Shown here: positions 43,269 to 51,119 of the stretch, piece after piece
Numbering within the stretch: position 1 is the stretch's first letter
How the letters are laid out: the number at the start of each line of letters is the position of its first letter
Assembly: GCA_964472715.1 (NCBI GenBank)
Contig: CAYYMT010000002.1
Location: forward strand, 6,209 to 70,208
From: JAFGTP01 sp964472715
GTDB taxonomy: Bacteria; Fidelibacterota; UBA2242; JAFGTP01
DNA length: 64,000 nucleotides
Direction: 5' to 3'
The notes under the pieces: model-generated
Told to the model about the DNA's origin: nothing
Database searches by the model: none
Seen by the model: only the letters and a program-made list of their open reading frames with translations
Program-made: the position numbers and the translations under genes

Positions 43269-44078
43269 ATGACCAAAGAAAAAATTATCAGCGAAATTAA
43301 ATCCTGGACGATGATCATATTGATTGCTTTTATAATCAAGTCATCGATTTTTGCCGCTTACTTTGTACCCACCGGATCCATGGAAAATACAATCCTCACC
43401 GGCGATTTTCTGATTGGAAACAATATGAGTTATAATATCCATACACCTGACCGGATTGGCATTCCTTTTACCAAAATCGGCCTGGATATTCCCCGCTTAC
43501 AGATGCGCGGCTTTAAAAAACTTCAGCAAGGTGATATTGTCATCTTCCGCTATCCGAAAGACCACTCCCTCAATTATGTCAAACGGTGTGTAGCCTTACC
43601 GGGCCAATACCTGCAAATCATTAACAAGCAAATAATTGTTGATGATAAAATATTTTCCAATGCCGCTGAAACTAAATTTACGCGGGAAAATAGCTATGGA
43701 AATCACCTGGTGAATCGCGGTATTTTCCCAAAAAACAACGGGAATGAGGACAATTATTCGGAAATCTATGTGCCGCAGAAAGGTGATACCCTGTATTTTA
43801 ACGATCATAATTTTGAACTGATCAAAAATGTAGCCTGGTTGTCCGGAGATTCTATTTCGAAAAAGGATGCGCAGCAATATTATGTGACAAAACAGCATTA
43901 CTATTTCATGATGGGTGACAACCGGGACGAAAGTTATGACAGCCGGTTTTGGGGGTTTGTACCCGAATCCCTGATTGTCGGAGAACCACTGATTCTGCTG
44001 TCTTCCTTTGACCTGGACCAACCGGGCTGGAATATTTTTAACCGCATCCGCTGGCGCAGGATTGGAAAACTTTTTTAA
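43269..44078 (+). CDS. lepB: Signal peptidase I
   Basis: A 269-residue membrane serine protease that cuts signal peptides from exported proteins. One N-terminal helix (about 12-31) is followed by the catalytic Ser37 ('FVPTGSMENTILTGDFLI'), the Lys105 general base ('NYVKRCVALPGQYLQI') and box E ('MMGDNRDESYDSRFWGFVP'). Length is normal for the E. coli-like type with an inserted beta domain. It stands alone between a terminator and a 0.5 kb repeat-rich gap. Confidence 0.96.
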   Translation: MTKEKIISEIKSWTMIILIAFIIKSSIFAAYFVPTGSMENTILTGDFLIGNNMSYNIHTPDRIGIPFTKIGLDIPRLQMRGFKKLQQGDIVIFRYPKDHSLNYVKRCVALPGQYLQIINKQIIVDDKIFSNAAETKFTRENSYGNHLVNRGIFPKNNGNEDNYSEIYVPQKGDTLYFNDHNFELIKNVAWLSGDSISKKDAQQYYVTKQHYYFMMGDNRDESYDSRFWGFVPESLIVGEPLILLSSFDLDQPGWNIFNRIRWRRIGKLF

Positions 44079-44115
44079 TCTGAATTCCGATCATTTCTGA
44101 ATTTTCTTTCGTTTC

Positions 44116-44191
44116 ATTCGTTCCCAAATCCCCCCATTCACTCGTTCCCAAATCCCCCCATTCACTCGTTCCCAAATTGTATTTGGGAACG
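44116..44191. repeat. Short tandem repeat ending in a perfect hairpin
   Basis: Three tandem units of about 20-24 bases share the core CGTTCCCAAAT (44116-44135, 44136-44159, 44160-44179). The last unit runs into a perfect hairpin with arms CGTTCCCAAAT and ATTTGGGAACG around TGT (44167-44191). The minus strand reads through as an open frame with repeated 'LGTSEWGD', which is a by-product of the repeat. A second copy of the hairpin lies 380 bases further on. Confidence 0.85.
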
Positions 44192-44284
44192 CACCCACCC
44201 GAAGTTTCAGAACCATTTTCCAAATATAATGTGAGCACAAGTAGCAACACTTCTCAATAACATTGTCCGGAGTATAGTTCAGGA

Positions 44285-44347
44285 AGTAGGCTGAAGCCTA
44301 CTGGCTGTTTCGATTTAGCTTTTTCTCCACCACAATGAATTGTGGTG
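44285..44347. repeat. Two further perfect palindromes
   Basis: AGTAGGCT-GA-AGCCTACT at 44285-44302 and CACCACAAT-GA-ATTGTGGTG at 44328-44347. Both have 8-9 base arms around a GA loop. They are unrelated in sequence to the tandem repeat but share its build. Confidence 0.8.
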
Positions 44348-44372
44348 TTATTCTGAAATTCTTTCACTCGTA

Positions 44373-44490
44373 GGGCTGTCCCAAAAGGTACAATAATTAT
44401 TAAAATTCAGGGTTATTTTATATTTCACCGAACAGGACAATAGGAATTGTCCTCTACATTTTTTTAACAAAGAAACTTTTAAGACAGCCG
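44373..44490. mobile_element. MITE-like element with terminal inverted repeats
   Basis: A stretch of about 118 bases bounded by GGCTGTCCCAAAAG (44374-44387) and CTTTTAAGACAGCC (44476-44489), which match as inverted repeats in 12 of 14 positions. Ends of this kind (GGGCTGTCCCAAAA) are typical of several insertion-sequence families. No coding sequence is inside, but there is an internal palindrome AGGACAAT-AGGA-ATTGTCCT (44434-44453). No target duplication is evident. Confidence 0.55.
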
Positions 44491-44520
44491 CTTATTCTGA
44501 TATTTCTCCTTGCAATTCAC

Positions 44521-44571
44521 TTCGTTCCCGAATCCCCCTATTCACTCGTTCCCAAATTGTATTTGGGAACG
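44521..44571. repeat. Second copy of the CGTTCCCAAAT repeat and hairpin
   Basis: A degenerate unit (CGTTCCCGAATCCCCC) followed by an exact copy of the hairpin with arms CGTTCCCAAAT and ATTTGGGAACG (44547-44571). It ends 9 bases before the stop codon of the GH16 gene. The 502-base interval 44079-44580 otherwise holds no gene. Confidence 0.85.
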
Positions 44572-44580
44572 CATCCATTA

Positions 44581-46383
44581 TTATTTTACCAATACCATTT
44601 TTCTGGTGGTCACCAATCCTGCATCAACAAACAACCGATAAAAATATATTCCACTGGAATATTGCGAGCCATTCCATTTTGAGGAATAATTACCAGCAAT
44701 TTGTAATTTATCTACCAGGGTATCAATCTTACGGCCGTTAAGATCAAAAACTGATAACTCAACAGCACCATTTTTCTTTAATGAATATTCGATAGTTGTC
44801 TCGGGATTAAAAGGATTGGGATAATTCTGTTCCAATTGAAACTTTTCCGGTAATGCCGCCTCATCCCCGATAGTGGTTTCCGCTACCTGGACAATTTCCA
44901 GGCCATGGAGAAAGGCAAAATCCTGTGTCGCAGAAAAATGAATATCAATGACACAATCATTCACTTCGATATTTTCCACCAGCAAATCATAAGCGGTGTG
45001 AATTCCGCCGGCTTCCTTAAACACATCCAGTCCTTTGACCACATAATCACCTTCAATATTGATATCAAAGACCCGTTGGTCACTGGCAGTAAAATAATTC
45101 TCAGAAAACATCAGTTTCACAGTGTAAATGCCTTTTGGAACCCGTACCTTATACATTACAAAATCCCGTATTTCGGTACGATAAACAGCGTCCAATGTAG
45201 TATTAGCGATAGGTTGTGTAGTTGAGCCTTCAGCACCGGGCATATAGCCGTAATTCTTTTCGAAATCCCACTCCTGGCCTGCCAGAAAATCTCCGGTAGC
45301 ATCACCACCGACATTGATCTTCAGCGGATAAACATACTGCGGTGGATTCACAATATTCAAAAATTTTGGCGCGGAAACATTGGGTGTGGCCGTGCTGTCC
45401 TCAATATTCGTTACCATAATATCATGGGCCACAGACATATCATAATCCTTTACCGAAAGAATGACATCCCGTTGATTCTCCTGTAATTCAATGGCTGTGA
45501 TTTCACCACCATTGCGCAAAATATAATTAGCAGAATTTTCCGCGCTGGCTTTCAAAACCGGCTCGGAGAACTCAATCTGAATTTGATGTCCGTCATACCA
45601 GGCGCCCTGGGGAATGGGTGGATTTTTGTCCGTGTAACCGGTATTGGTTCCATCTGTCAGGCAAAGTACCAGGTTACCGTCCCGGAAAACTGCATTGTCT
45701 TTTATGAAATCACAGTTATTTCCAACAAAGGTATGGGTCGCTTTTCCCCAGCGGTTTTGGTCCCAGCTGTCAAAGTCATCTTTCCACTGAAGCGTAAAAT
45801 TATTGTCCGTTCCCACGTCCCCGCTACCCGGTGTGTGGGTGGCGTAACTGACGTAATCATAATAAGCGAATTTCGGTAATGTAGCCGGATCAAGGGTACC
45901 CACCCAGTTTTGATAGGCCGGGGGCCAGATATTCATCATGATCTTTTGGCCCCGGTCCAGGGCTTCGATATGCGCGCCGGTCTGACGGTGCATTTCCACC
46001 CCGTCAATAAACCAGGCCACATATTCCGGCGTCCATTCAAAAGCATAAACATGGAAGTCATCCGCCGGATCAAAATCCACCTGTTGATGATAGACATGGT
46101 TCTGCTGCCCCGGTGTAATGGGATTGAACTGGACATCATTGTCATAGCGGCCCAGGATTTCTATATCAATTTCATTCCAGGCGGCGGTGCCTTCCCCTCC
46201 CAATTCATGGTAAGTAAAAAAAGTCGATGTATGCCCGGGGCCGATGGAAGATCTGTAGCGCACTTCAAAGCGGCCATAGGTAAAGGTGTCATGGGTACGG
46301 TATTCCGCACCTTTGTAAGTTTTACCGAACGCAGTCCAGCAAAGTACTATCAAAGCCAATATTAGTTTCATGATTTTTTGCAT
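44581..46383 (-). CDS. Circularly permuted GH16 beta-glucanase with malectin-like domain and type IX sorting domain
   Basis: A secreted glycoside hydrolase of about 600 residues. After the signal peptide the protein starts in the middle of the usual GH16 fold ('YKGAEYRTHDTFTYGRFEVR'). It reaches the catalytic ExDxE motif ('WNEIDIEILG'; Glu77, Asp79 and Glu81 from the upstream Met at 46401) and the 'FEWTPEYVAWFIDGVE' region. Only then, near residue 205, comes what is normally the N-terminus ('FTLQWKDDFDSWDQNRWGKA', 'FRDGNLVLCLT'). The same order is known from the naturally permuted Fibrobacter succinogenes lichenase, so 1,3-1,4-beta-glucan is the likely substrate. An Ig-like segment, a malectin-like domain (about 357-505) and a C-terminal 'NYPNPFNPETTIEYSL' sorting domain follow. 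AGGAAA favours ATG 46383 over 46401. Confidence 0.92.
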   Translation of the reverse strand: MQKIMKLILALIVLCWTAFGKTYKGAEYRTHDTFTYGRFEVRYRSSIGPGHTSTFFTYHELGGEGTAAWNEIDIEILGRYDNDVQFNPITPGQQNHVYHQQVDFDPADDFHVYAFEWTPEYVAWFIDGVEMHRQTGAHIEALDRGQKIMMNIWPPAYQNWVGTLDPATLPKFAYYDYVSYATHTPGSGDVGTDNNFTLQWKDDFDSWDQNRWGKATHTFVGNNCDFIKDNAVFRDGNLVLCLTDGTNTGYTDKNPPIPQGAWYDGHQIQIEFSEPVLKASAENSANYILRNGGEITAIELQENQRDVILSVKDYDMSVAHDIMVTNIEDSTATPNVSAPKFLNIVNPPQYVYPLKINVGGDATGDFLAGQEWDFEKNYGYMPGAEGSTTQPIANTTLDAVYRTEIRDFVMYKVRVPKGIYTVKLMFSENYFTASDQRVFDINIEGDYVVKGLDVFKEAGGIHTAYDLLVENIEVNDCVIDIHFSATQDFAFLHGLEIVQVAETTIGDEAALPEKFQLEQNYPNPFNPETTIEYSLKKNGAVELSVFDLNGRKIDTLVDKLQIAGNYSSKWNGSQYSSGIYFYRLFVDAGLVTTRKMVLVK

Positions 46384-46405
46384 ATTACATTTCCTGTTCA
46401 TTTAT

Positions 46406-46450
46406 AAAAAAATGTTTCTCTCCCGAAGATTTAACTCCGGAAGAGAAACA
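46406..46450 (-). terminator. Terminator after the PorV-like gene
   Basis: Hairpin with arms TGTTTCTCT (46413-46421) and AGAGAAACA (46442-46450), extended by CCG/CGG pairs. On the minus strand it ends in seven T (complement of 46406-46412). It lies only about 23 bases before the GH16 start codon, so the GH16 gene either depends on read-through or has a promoter inside this structure. Confidence 0.8.
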
Positions 46451-46478
46451 AAAAGAAGGAGACATTCATATTTGAAAT

Positions 46479-47543
46479 TTACAGACTAATTCCAAATGTA
46501 TAGACGTGTACATTTCCCAGCACACCGATATCCCTGTAAGCATAATCAATTTTTAGCGCTGTATTTTTCAGCATATTGATTTGCACACCGCCACCGACAG
46601 TCATACCATAAATGGACTCATCCATAAACAGCCCTTTATAACCGGCGCGGGCAAAGAGACTGCCGGTGCCCGGAATTTTCAGTTCGTATTGTCCACCTAT
46701 ATTGATGGATTCACTGTTATTGTTGGGATGTAGCGCATCAGCAGATACTGTCAACGCATTATACCGATTATTGATAGGAATCCAGGAAACACCGATTCTG
46801 AAAATTAAAGGCAATTCCCATTCACTCATGCGAAATTGACCGGGAACATCTTTGAAATTTCCATTTTCATCGGGTGCGATGTCAATGGGATAAACCAGAT
46901 CAATGCCATCGTATTGCATTTTTGTTCCGTAGTTGGAAATGCTCATTCCGATTCGCAACCCGTCTTCCTGTCTGCCGGTTGTGGAGAAAAATCCCGTGGA
47001 CACCAGGGCCCCCAGGTCAATCGCCATGGCGCTGGCTTTGGAATGCCATATCTGTGAGGAGACATATTTGGCATTCGCCCCAAAACTGAACCATTGGGCC
47101 AATTTACGTGCAAATCCAAGACTGAAACTATACTCATTGGATGTAAATTTTTCCCCTGTACCTTCCTGCATGGATAAAGTGGTGACATCGATATCCCCGT
47201 AATCAATATGATGTATTCCGCCTGAGACAGTGCCGACGCCGGGAATAATATAGGCGCCAACAAAGGCGGTTGTGTTGATATCCACCAGCCAGGGTTGCTG
47301 CATGAATAAAAATTCACCACCCTCCATATGGGCCAAACCCGCCGGATTCCAATAAAAGGATGATATCTGACCGGGAATAGCCACAAAAGCATCGCCCATG
47401 GCCATTCCGTCGCTGCCAATTCCTGTTTCCAAAAAATTGCATGCTGTGGTTCCCACTCTGTATGGCTTTTGCGCAAAAAGTGTCCCCAGCATTATTGTGA
47501 TCAGAATTAGCATCGTAACGGGTAATTTTATCTTATTTACCAT
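46479..47543 (-). CDS. PorV/PorQ-family outer-membrane barrel protein
   Basis: A protein of about 354 residues with a signal peptide ('KLPVTMLILITIMLGTLFA'). It is followed by the PorV/PorQ (UPF0164-like) signature 'LETGIGSDGMAMGDAFVAIP' and 'SSFYWNPAGLAHMEGGEFLF', then alternating beta-strands ending in 'VHVYTFGISL'. In Porphyromonas PorV shuttles and anchors type IX secretion substrates. Here it lies next to three proteins with sorting-type C-termini. I chose ATG 47543 because AAGGAC lies five bases upstream; the longer frames overlap the upstream gene and give an awkward N-terminus. It is the last gene of the receptor operon. Confidence 0.88.
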   Translation of the reverse strand: MVNKIKLPVTMLILITIMLGTLFAQKPYRVGTTACNFLETGIGSDGMAMGDAFVAIPGQISSFYWNPAGLAHMEGGEFLFMQQPWLVDINTTAFVGAYIIPGVGTVSGGIHHIDYGDIDVTTLSMQEGTGEKFTSNEYSFSLGFARKLAQWFSFGANAKYVSSQIWHSKASAMAIDLGALVSTGFFSTTGRQEDGLRIGMSISNYGTKMQYDGIDLVYPIDIAPDENGNFKDVPGQFRMSEWELPLIFRIGVSWIPINNRYNALTVSADALHPNNNSESINIGGQYELKIPGTGSLFARAGYKGLFMDESIYGMTVGGGVQINMLKNTALKIDYAYRDIGVLGNVHVYTFGISL

Positions 47544-47592
47544 AATTGTCCTTATATTTGATAATTTTTTCATCTTACTCATATCCTGATCT

Positions 47593-50500
47593 CTATTTAA
47601 TAATTGCAAATTTTCCCATTTTCTCATCACCGGTTAAATTCGACTTGACATGATAAATATACATACCGGCAGCTACTTCCAGGTCTTCACGGGATTTCAG
47701 GTCCCAGTGCGCGGTTCCGTTGTCGGAAGTATTATTCACCTCAATTTCATCGATAAATACACCACTGACTGTAAATATCTTAATGGTACATTGGGACGGA
47801 ATGTGGGTGAACATGATCCGTCTGCGTTGATTCAAAAACTCATTCAACACCGAAGTTTCCATTTTATTGGTAGCGATGTAAGGATTAGGCACCACTTTGA
47901 TATCTTTCATGGTTTCTTCCAGGTCTTCCGTATCAAGAGAGTCACTGGCATTGACTTTAAACAGGATTCGGTCATCTTTCCAATAGGGGCGTTGAAAAGA
48001 GAGATGATACTCATCACCGGATTTTGGTAAATAGTCGGGATTTCCATTGGCATATGAAAAATCAATGACCATCACCGTACCGGCCCAATCGCCGGTCGTG
48101 TCAATCACACCCAGAAAAACACGATCTTTTAACATATCGAATTTACCATTTTGATTGACATCCTGAACAACTGCGTCCAGTATTTCATAATTTCCATCAT
48201 CATCAGTGACAGATTTGTTGATCGCTTTCAATGGCAGGTCCGCGTCATTGATCAGGTTACGGCGTACATTTTGATTATCTTCATTCCGTACACGGCGGGC
48301 AATACCCCGGCCGGTATAGATCACTTCGGTGGTATCGCCAAAGAGAATATCATATTCCCACGGAAACGCATGGCCTTCCGGGGTGACAGCGACTTTCATC
48401 ATAGCTTCACCAACCACCCAGCCGCTATTGGCATAGTCGATGTCAGCCGTTACCACCGGCAAATCAACGTTTAAACGCAACCCGTCAAACACATCGGTTT
48501 TAATGGTTTTATTTTGGTTGATATAATAGGCCTCCAATGAGTCGCTGTGCATTATATTGGTGCCGCTGTAATTATCCTTATTTTCCCTGTAGATCACTGA
48601 TTTTGTATCGGCATCACGAACAATAACCCCGCTGTTGGTATAGCGGATACCATATTCGTAATCGTCCACATTATCAACGGTATCTATTTCAAAAAGAACT
48701 TCATAGGTTCTGTCGGTATTCAGGGCCTTTTTACCCAGAATTTCCGGTGATATCTCACCGCTGCCGAAGATTTCTCCGGTTTCCAGCATTTCAATATTTT
48801 CCGGCACATATCCGGCGGCCTGCTGATAGGGTTTGACGATCTGAACATTTTTACTCATGCCGGTGATTGATTCGGAAGCGTCCAGTTCAATGATAATATT
48901 GTTTTCAGAAGGCGCGATACCGGGGCCAATATGTTCGGCGCCATAGTCATAGGCCACAAGAGCATAATAATAGGTTCGTCCGTTTTCAACATTTTCATCG
49001 ATGAAATAATGCCGAATACCTGAATCAGAACCGAGATAATATCCCATACCATTGACAAGGCCGAAGTTTGTAAACCCGGTTTTCAGGTCCTTTACGTCAC
49101 ACTGGAAAATCGGTTTTTTGAATACTTTGTCACCATAACCGTCGGTAATGACTTCGGCGTCCTGCATCTTTTTATCTGTAGCGCGGTAGAGTTTATATCC
49201 CTCGAAATCATTAATATTACCCAGGAAAGGATCACGGGTTTTGGTATCCGCCATATCATCCCAGGTGAGGATCACTTTGCCATCTCCCGGTGTTGCAGTC
49301 AGCGTCGGCATATGGGGGGGCTGGGCAAATCTGTAGTCCTTTTCATAGATCACCTGGACAATGCGTTTCTTTTCGAATAAGGATGGCGCGACAAAACCAT
49401 TTTCTTCCGTTAACCCTTCCAGGGGATCATAAGCGAATAACATAGCCATGGAAATACGTTCTGTTCTGCCGGCAGGAAGTGTAAAAGGGCCGGAAGCAAA
49501 GGTTTCGATCAGGTTGGAGCGGTCAGCAAAGTGGGTCTGCAATGTATCACCGCCGATCAATTCCCACATAGACTTATCATTTCTGAACCAATTTGTATAG
49601 GGCGGATTGTGGCTGGGGACACGGAAGAGCCTAAAAGTCGTTAATCCGATCATATCAGATTCGCTGACATCGGTGGCCGCGAAATTGGGTTCACAACCAA
49701 CACCTTCGACATAATCAGGTTTGTGGTTACACTCTCCCTCATCAGGGCCGGGATAATTCAGGTCATCAGGGCCGAGACCGTCAAGGCCCACATCATCACC
49801 CGGATTTTCACCCGGATCATAAACCCCGTTGCCATTCAGGTCTTCGCCATCCATCCAGTCCTGATCTTCATCGCCGGACCAGTGATCTTTCAGGTCTTCT
49901 TCTTTCAGGTTGTAAAAGGCCAGAAATTTTTGCAGGTCAGCAATCCCATCATAAGGGCCCACCAGACTTCCGGCAGGATTATCACGCTTTTCATCAATCA
50001 GGCCATCATCATCATTATCCAGCATATCATTGGGTTTTCCCGGGCTTTCCAGGTATGCAAATCCCATCAAACCGGTGGGTAATCCACCTGAACCAACGCC
50101 ATCAATGTCCCATGAATACGAAAGGTTCAGCAGTTTGTCAAAAAAACCAATATCATCTTCTGGAGCGTTGCCGCCGATGGCATTATCCACCCAATACCCA
50201 AAAGCCACATCTTTGACTGTGTAATCCGAGATGTTGGCAATATTGTATTCCCAGAAAATCGCATCTCTGGCCTGCGGATTATTCCATTGAAACCCCCGTT
50301 GTTCCACACGGATGCCAATACCTCCCCAGGGAGCGCCTCTTTGTTTTGTGACTTTATGGCCAAAACGGGGATGGTCACCAATAAAAACGCCGGGACGGGG
50401 ATAATAACGGGAAGTACCCTCGGGTCGTAAGATATATTCCTGATCCTGGGCATCATTGGTAACAAAAAAGGTCTCCAGGTCGGCATATTTTACGCCCCGG

Positions 50501-51108
50501 CCAAACCGGCCATTCCATTCGCCGGCCCATTTCAAAGGACCGTGATTACTGGAAGGCCACCCTGCAACAGGCCATGAATCTTCACGATTACTCATTGCCG
50601 GATTTTCACTAAGTTCATTAAAATAACCAAAAGCTGGATAGAGCGCCCATTCCACCTGACCGGTGGGGTCCACATCCATTTCTTCCCTGTAACTCGTTTG
50701 TAAAAAATGTAAGGTATCGATCATTCCCTGTGCAGACAATGTCAGCAGCTCGGCCGGATCAGTGACAGGTATTGAGTCACCTTTCATAACATAAACCCTG
50801 GCCCCGATCATCAGGCCGACACCATCAGTCATGCTGACGCCATTATAATTGTCCGGCCAACGGGACGGGTTTGGTGTATTGTCATAATCAGATAGTTCGG
50901 AGGTATTGCGAAAAAAGAGGTGGACCCTGTTTCCGGTCATTCGGCCCTCGCGCTCGGCAGCCGGATCACCGGCCGGATCTGAAGGCCCCTCATAAATTTT
51001 CGCCTGACCAAACAGACTGACGCTGAGCAGAACAGTAAAAATCAATATTATGCTTTTTCTCATATTTATTTTATCTCCCCGGGTATTAGTTTTTTTTAAT
51101 TGCTTCAT
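47593..51108 (-). CDS. Very large secreted protein with type IX-like C-terminus
   Basis: A 1171-residue secreted protein. The signal peptide is 'MRKSIILIFTVLLSVSLFGQ' (from residue 16). The first half is a large unrecognised domain rich in aromatic and acidic residues, with an Asp-rich stretch ('DMLDNDDDGLIDEKRDN', 'DEDQDWMDGEDLNGNGVYD') that looks like calcium-binding repeats. A fibronectin III-like part follows ('PTLTATPGDGKVILTWDD', 'YYYALVAYDYG'). The end ('CTIKIFTVSGVFIDEIEVNN', 'AAGMYIYHVKSNL', 'GKFAIIK') resembles a sorting domain. It lies 11 bases after the TonB-dependent receptor and before the PorV-like gene. It is probably a surface-bound partner of the receptor, by analogy with SusD-type lipoproteins, though no SusD similarity is seen. 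GGAG supports ATG 51108; GGGGAG also precedes ATG 51063. Confidence 0.82.
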   Translation of the reverse strand: MKQLKKTNTRGDKINMRKSIILIFTVLLSVSLFGQAKIYEGPSDPAGDPAAEREGRMTGNRVHLFFRNTSELSDYDNTPNPSRWPDNYNGVSMTDGVGLMIGARVYVMKGDSIPVTDPAELLTLSAQGMIDTLHFLQTSYREEMDVDPTGQVEWALYPAFGYFNELSENPAMSNREDSWPVAGWPSSNHGPLKWAGEWNGRFGRGVKYADLETFFVTNDAQDQEYILRPEGTSRYYPRPGVFIGDHPRFGHKVTKQRGAPWGGIGIRVEQRGFQWNNPQARDAIFWEYNIANISDYTVKDVAFGYWVDNAIGGNAPEDDIGFFDKLLNLSYSWDIDGVGSGGLPTGLMGFAYLESPGKPNDMLDNDDDGLIDEKRDNPAGSLVGPYDGIADLQKFLAFYNLKEEDLKDHWSGDEDQDWMDGEDLNGNGVYDPGENPGDDVGLDGLGPDDLNYPGPDEGECNHKPDYVEGVGCEPNFAATDVSESDMIGLTTFRLFRVPSHNPPYTNWFRNDKSMWELIGGDTLQTHFADRSNLIETFASGPFTLPAGRTERISMAMLFAYDPLEGLTEENGFVAPSLFEKKRIVQVIYEKDYRFAQPPHMPTLTATPGDGKVILTWDDMADTKTRDPFLGNINDFEGYKLYRATDKKMQDAEVITDGYGDKVFKKPIFQCDVKDLKTGFTNFGLVNGMGYYLGSDSGIRHYFIDENVENGRTYYYALVAYDYGAEHIGPGIAPSENNIIIELDASESITGMSKNVQIVKPYQQAAGYVPENIEMLETGEIFGSGEISPEILGKKALNTDRTYEVLFEIDTVDNVDDYEYGIRYTNSGVIVRDADTKSVIYRENKDNYSGTNIMHSDSLEAYYINQNKTIKTDVFDGLRLNVDLPVVTADIDYANSGWVVGEAMMKVAVTPEGHAFPWEYDILFGDTTEVIYTGRGIARRVRNEDNQNVRRNLINDADLPLKAINKSVTDDDGNYEILDAVVQDVNQNGKFDMLKDRVFLGVIDTTGDWAGTVMVIDFSYANGNPDYLPKSGDEYHLSFQRPYWKDDRILFKVNASDSLDTEDLEETMKDIKVVPNPYIATNKMETSVLNEFLNQRRRIMFTHIPSQCTIKIFTVSGVFIDEIEVNNTSDNGTAHWDLKSREDLEVAAGMYIYHVKSNLTGDEKMGKFAIIK

Positions 51109-51119
51109 TTTTTTCTCCG

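Noticed and set aside
44038..44250. A minus-strand open frame with repeated LGTSEWGD
   Set aside because: The repeats come from the tandem DNA repeat in the gap after lepB; there is no ribosome-binding site and the frame runs into lepB.
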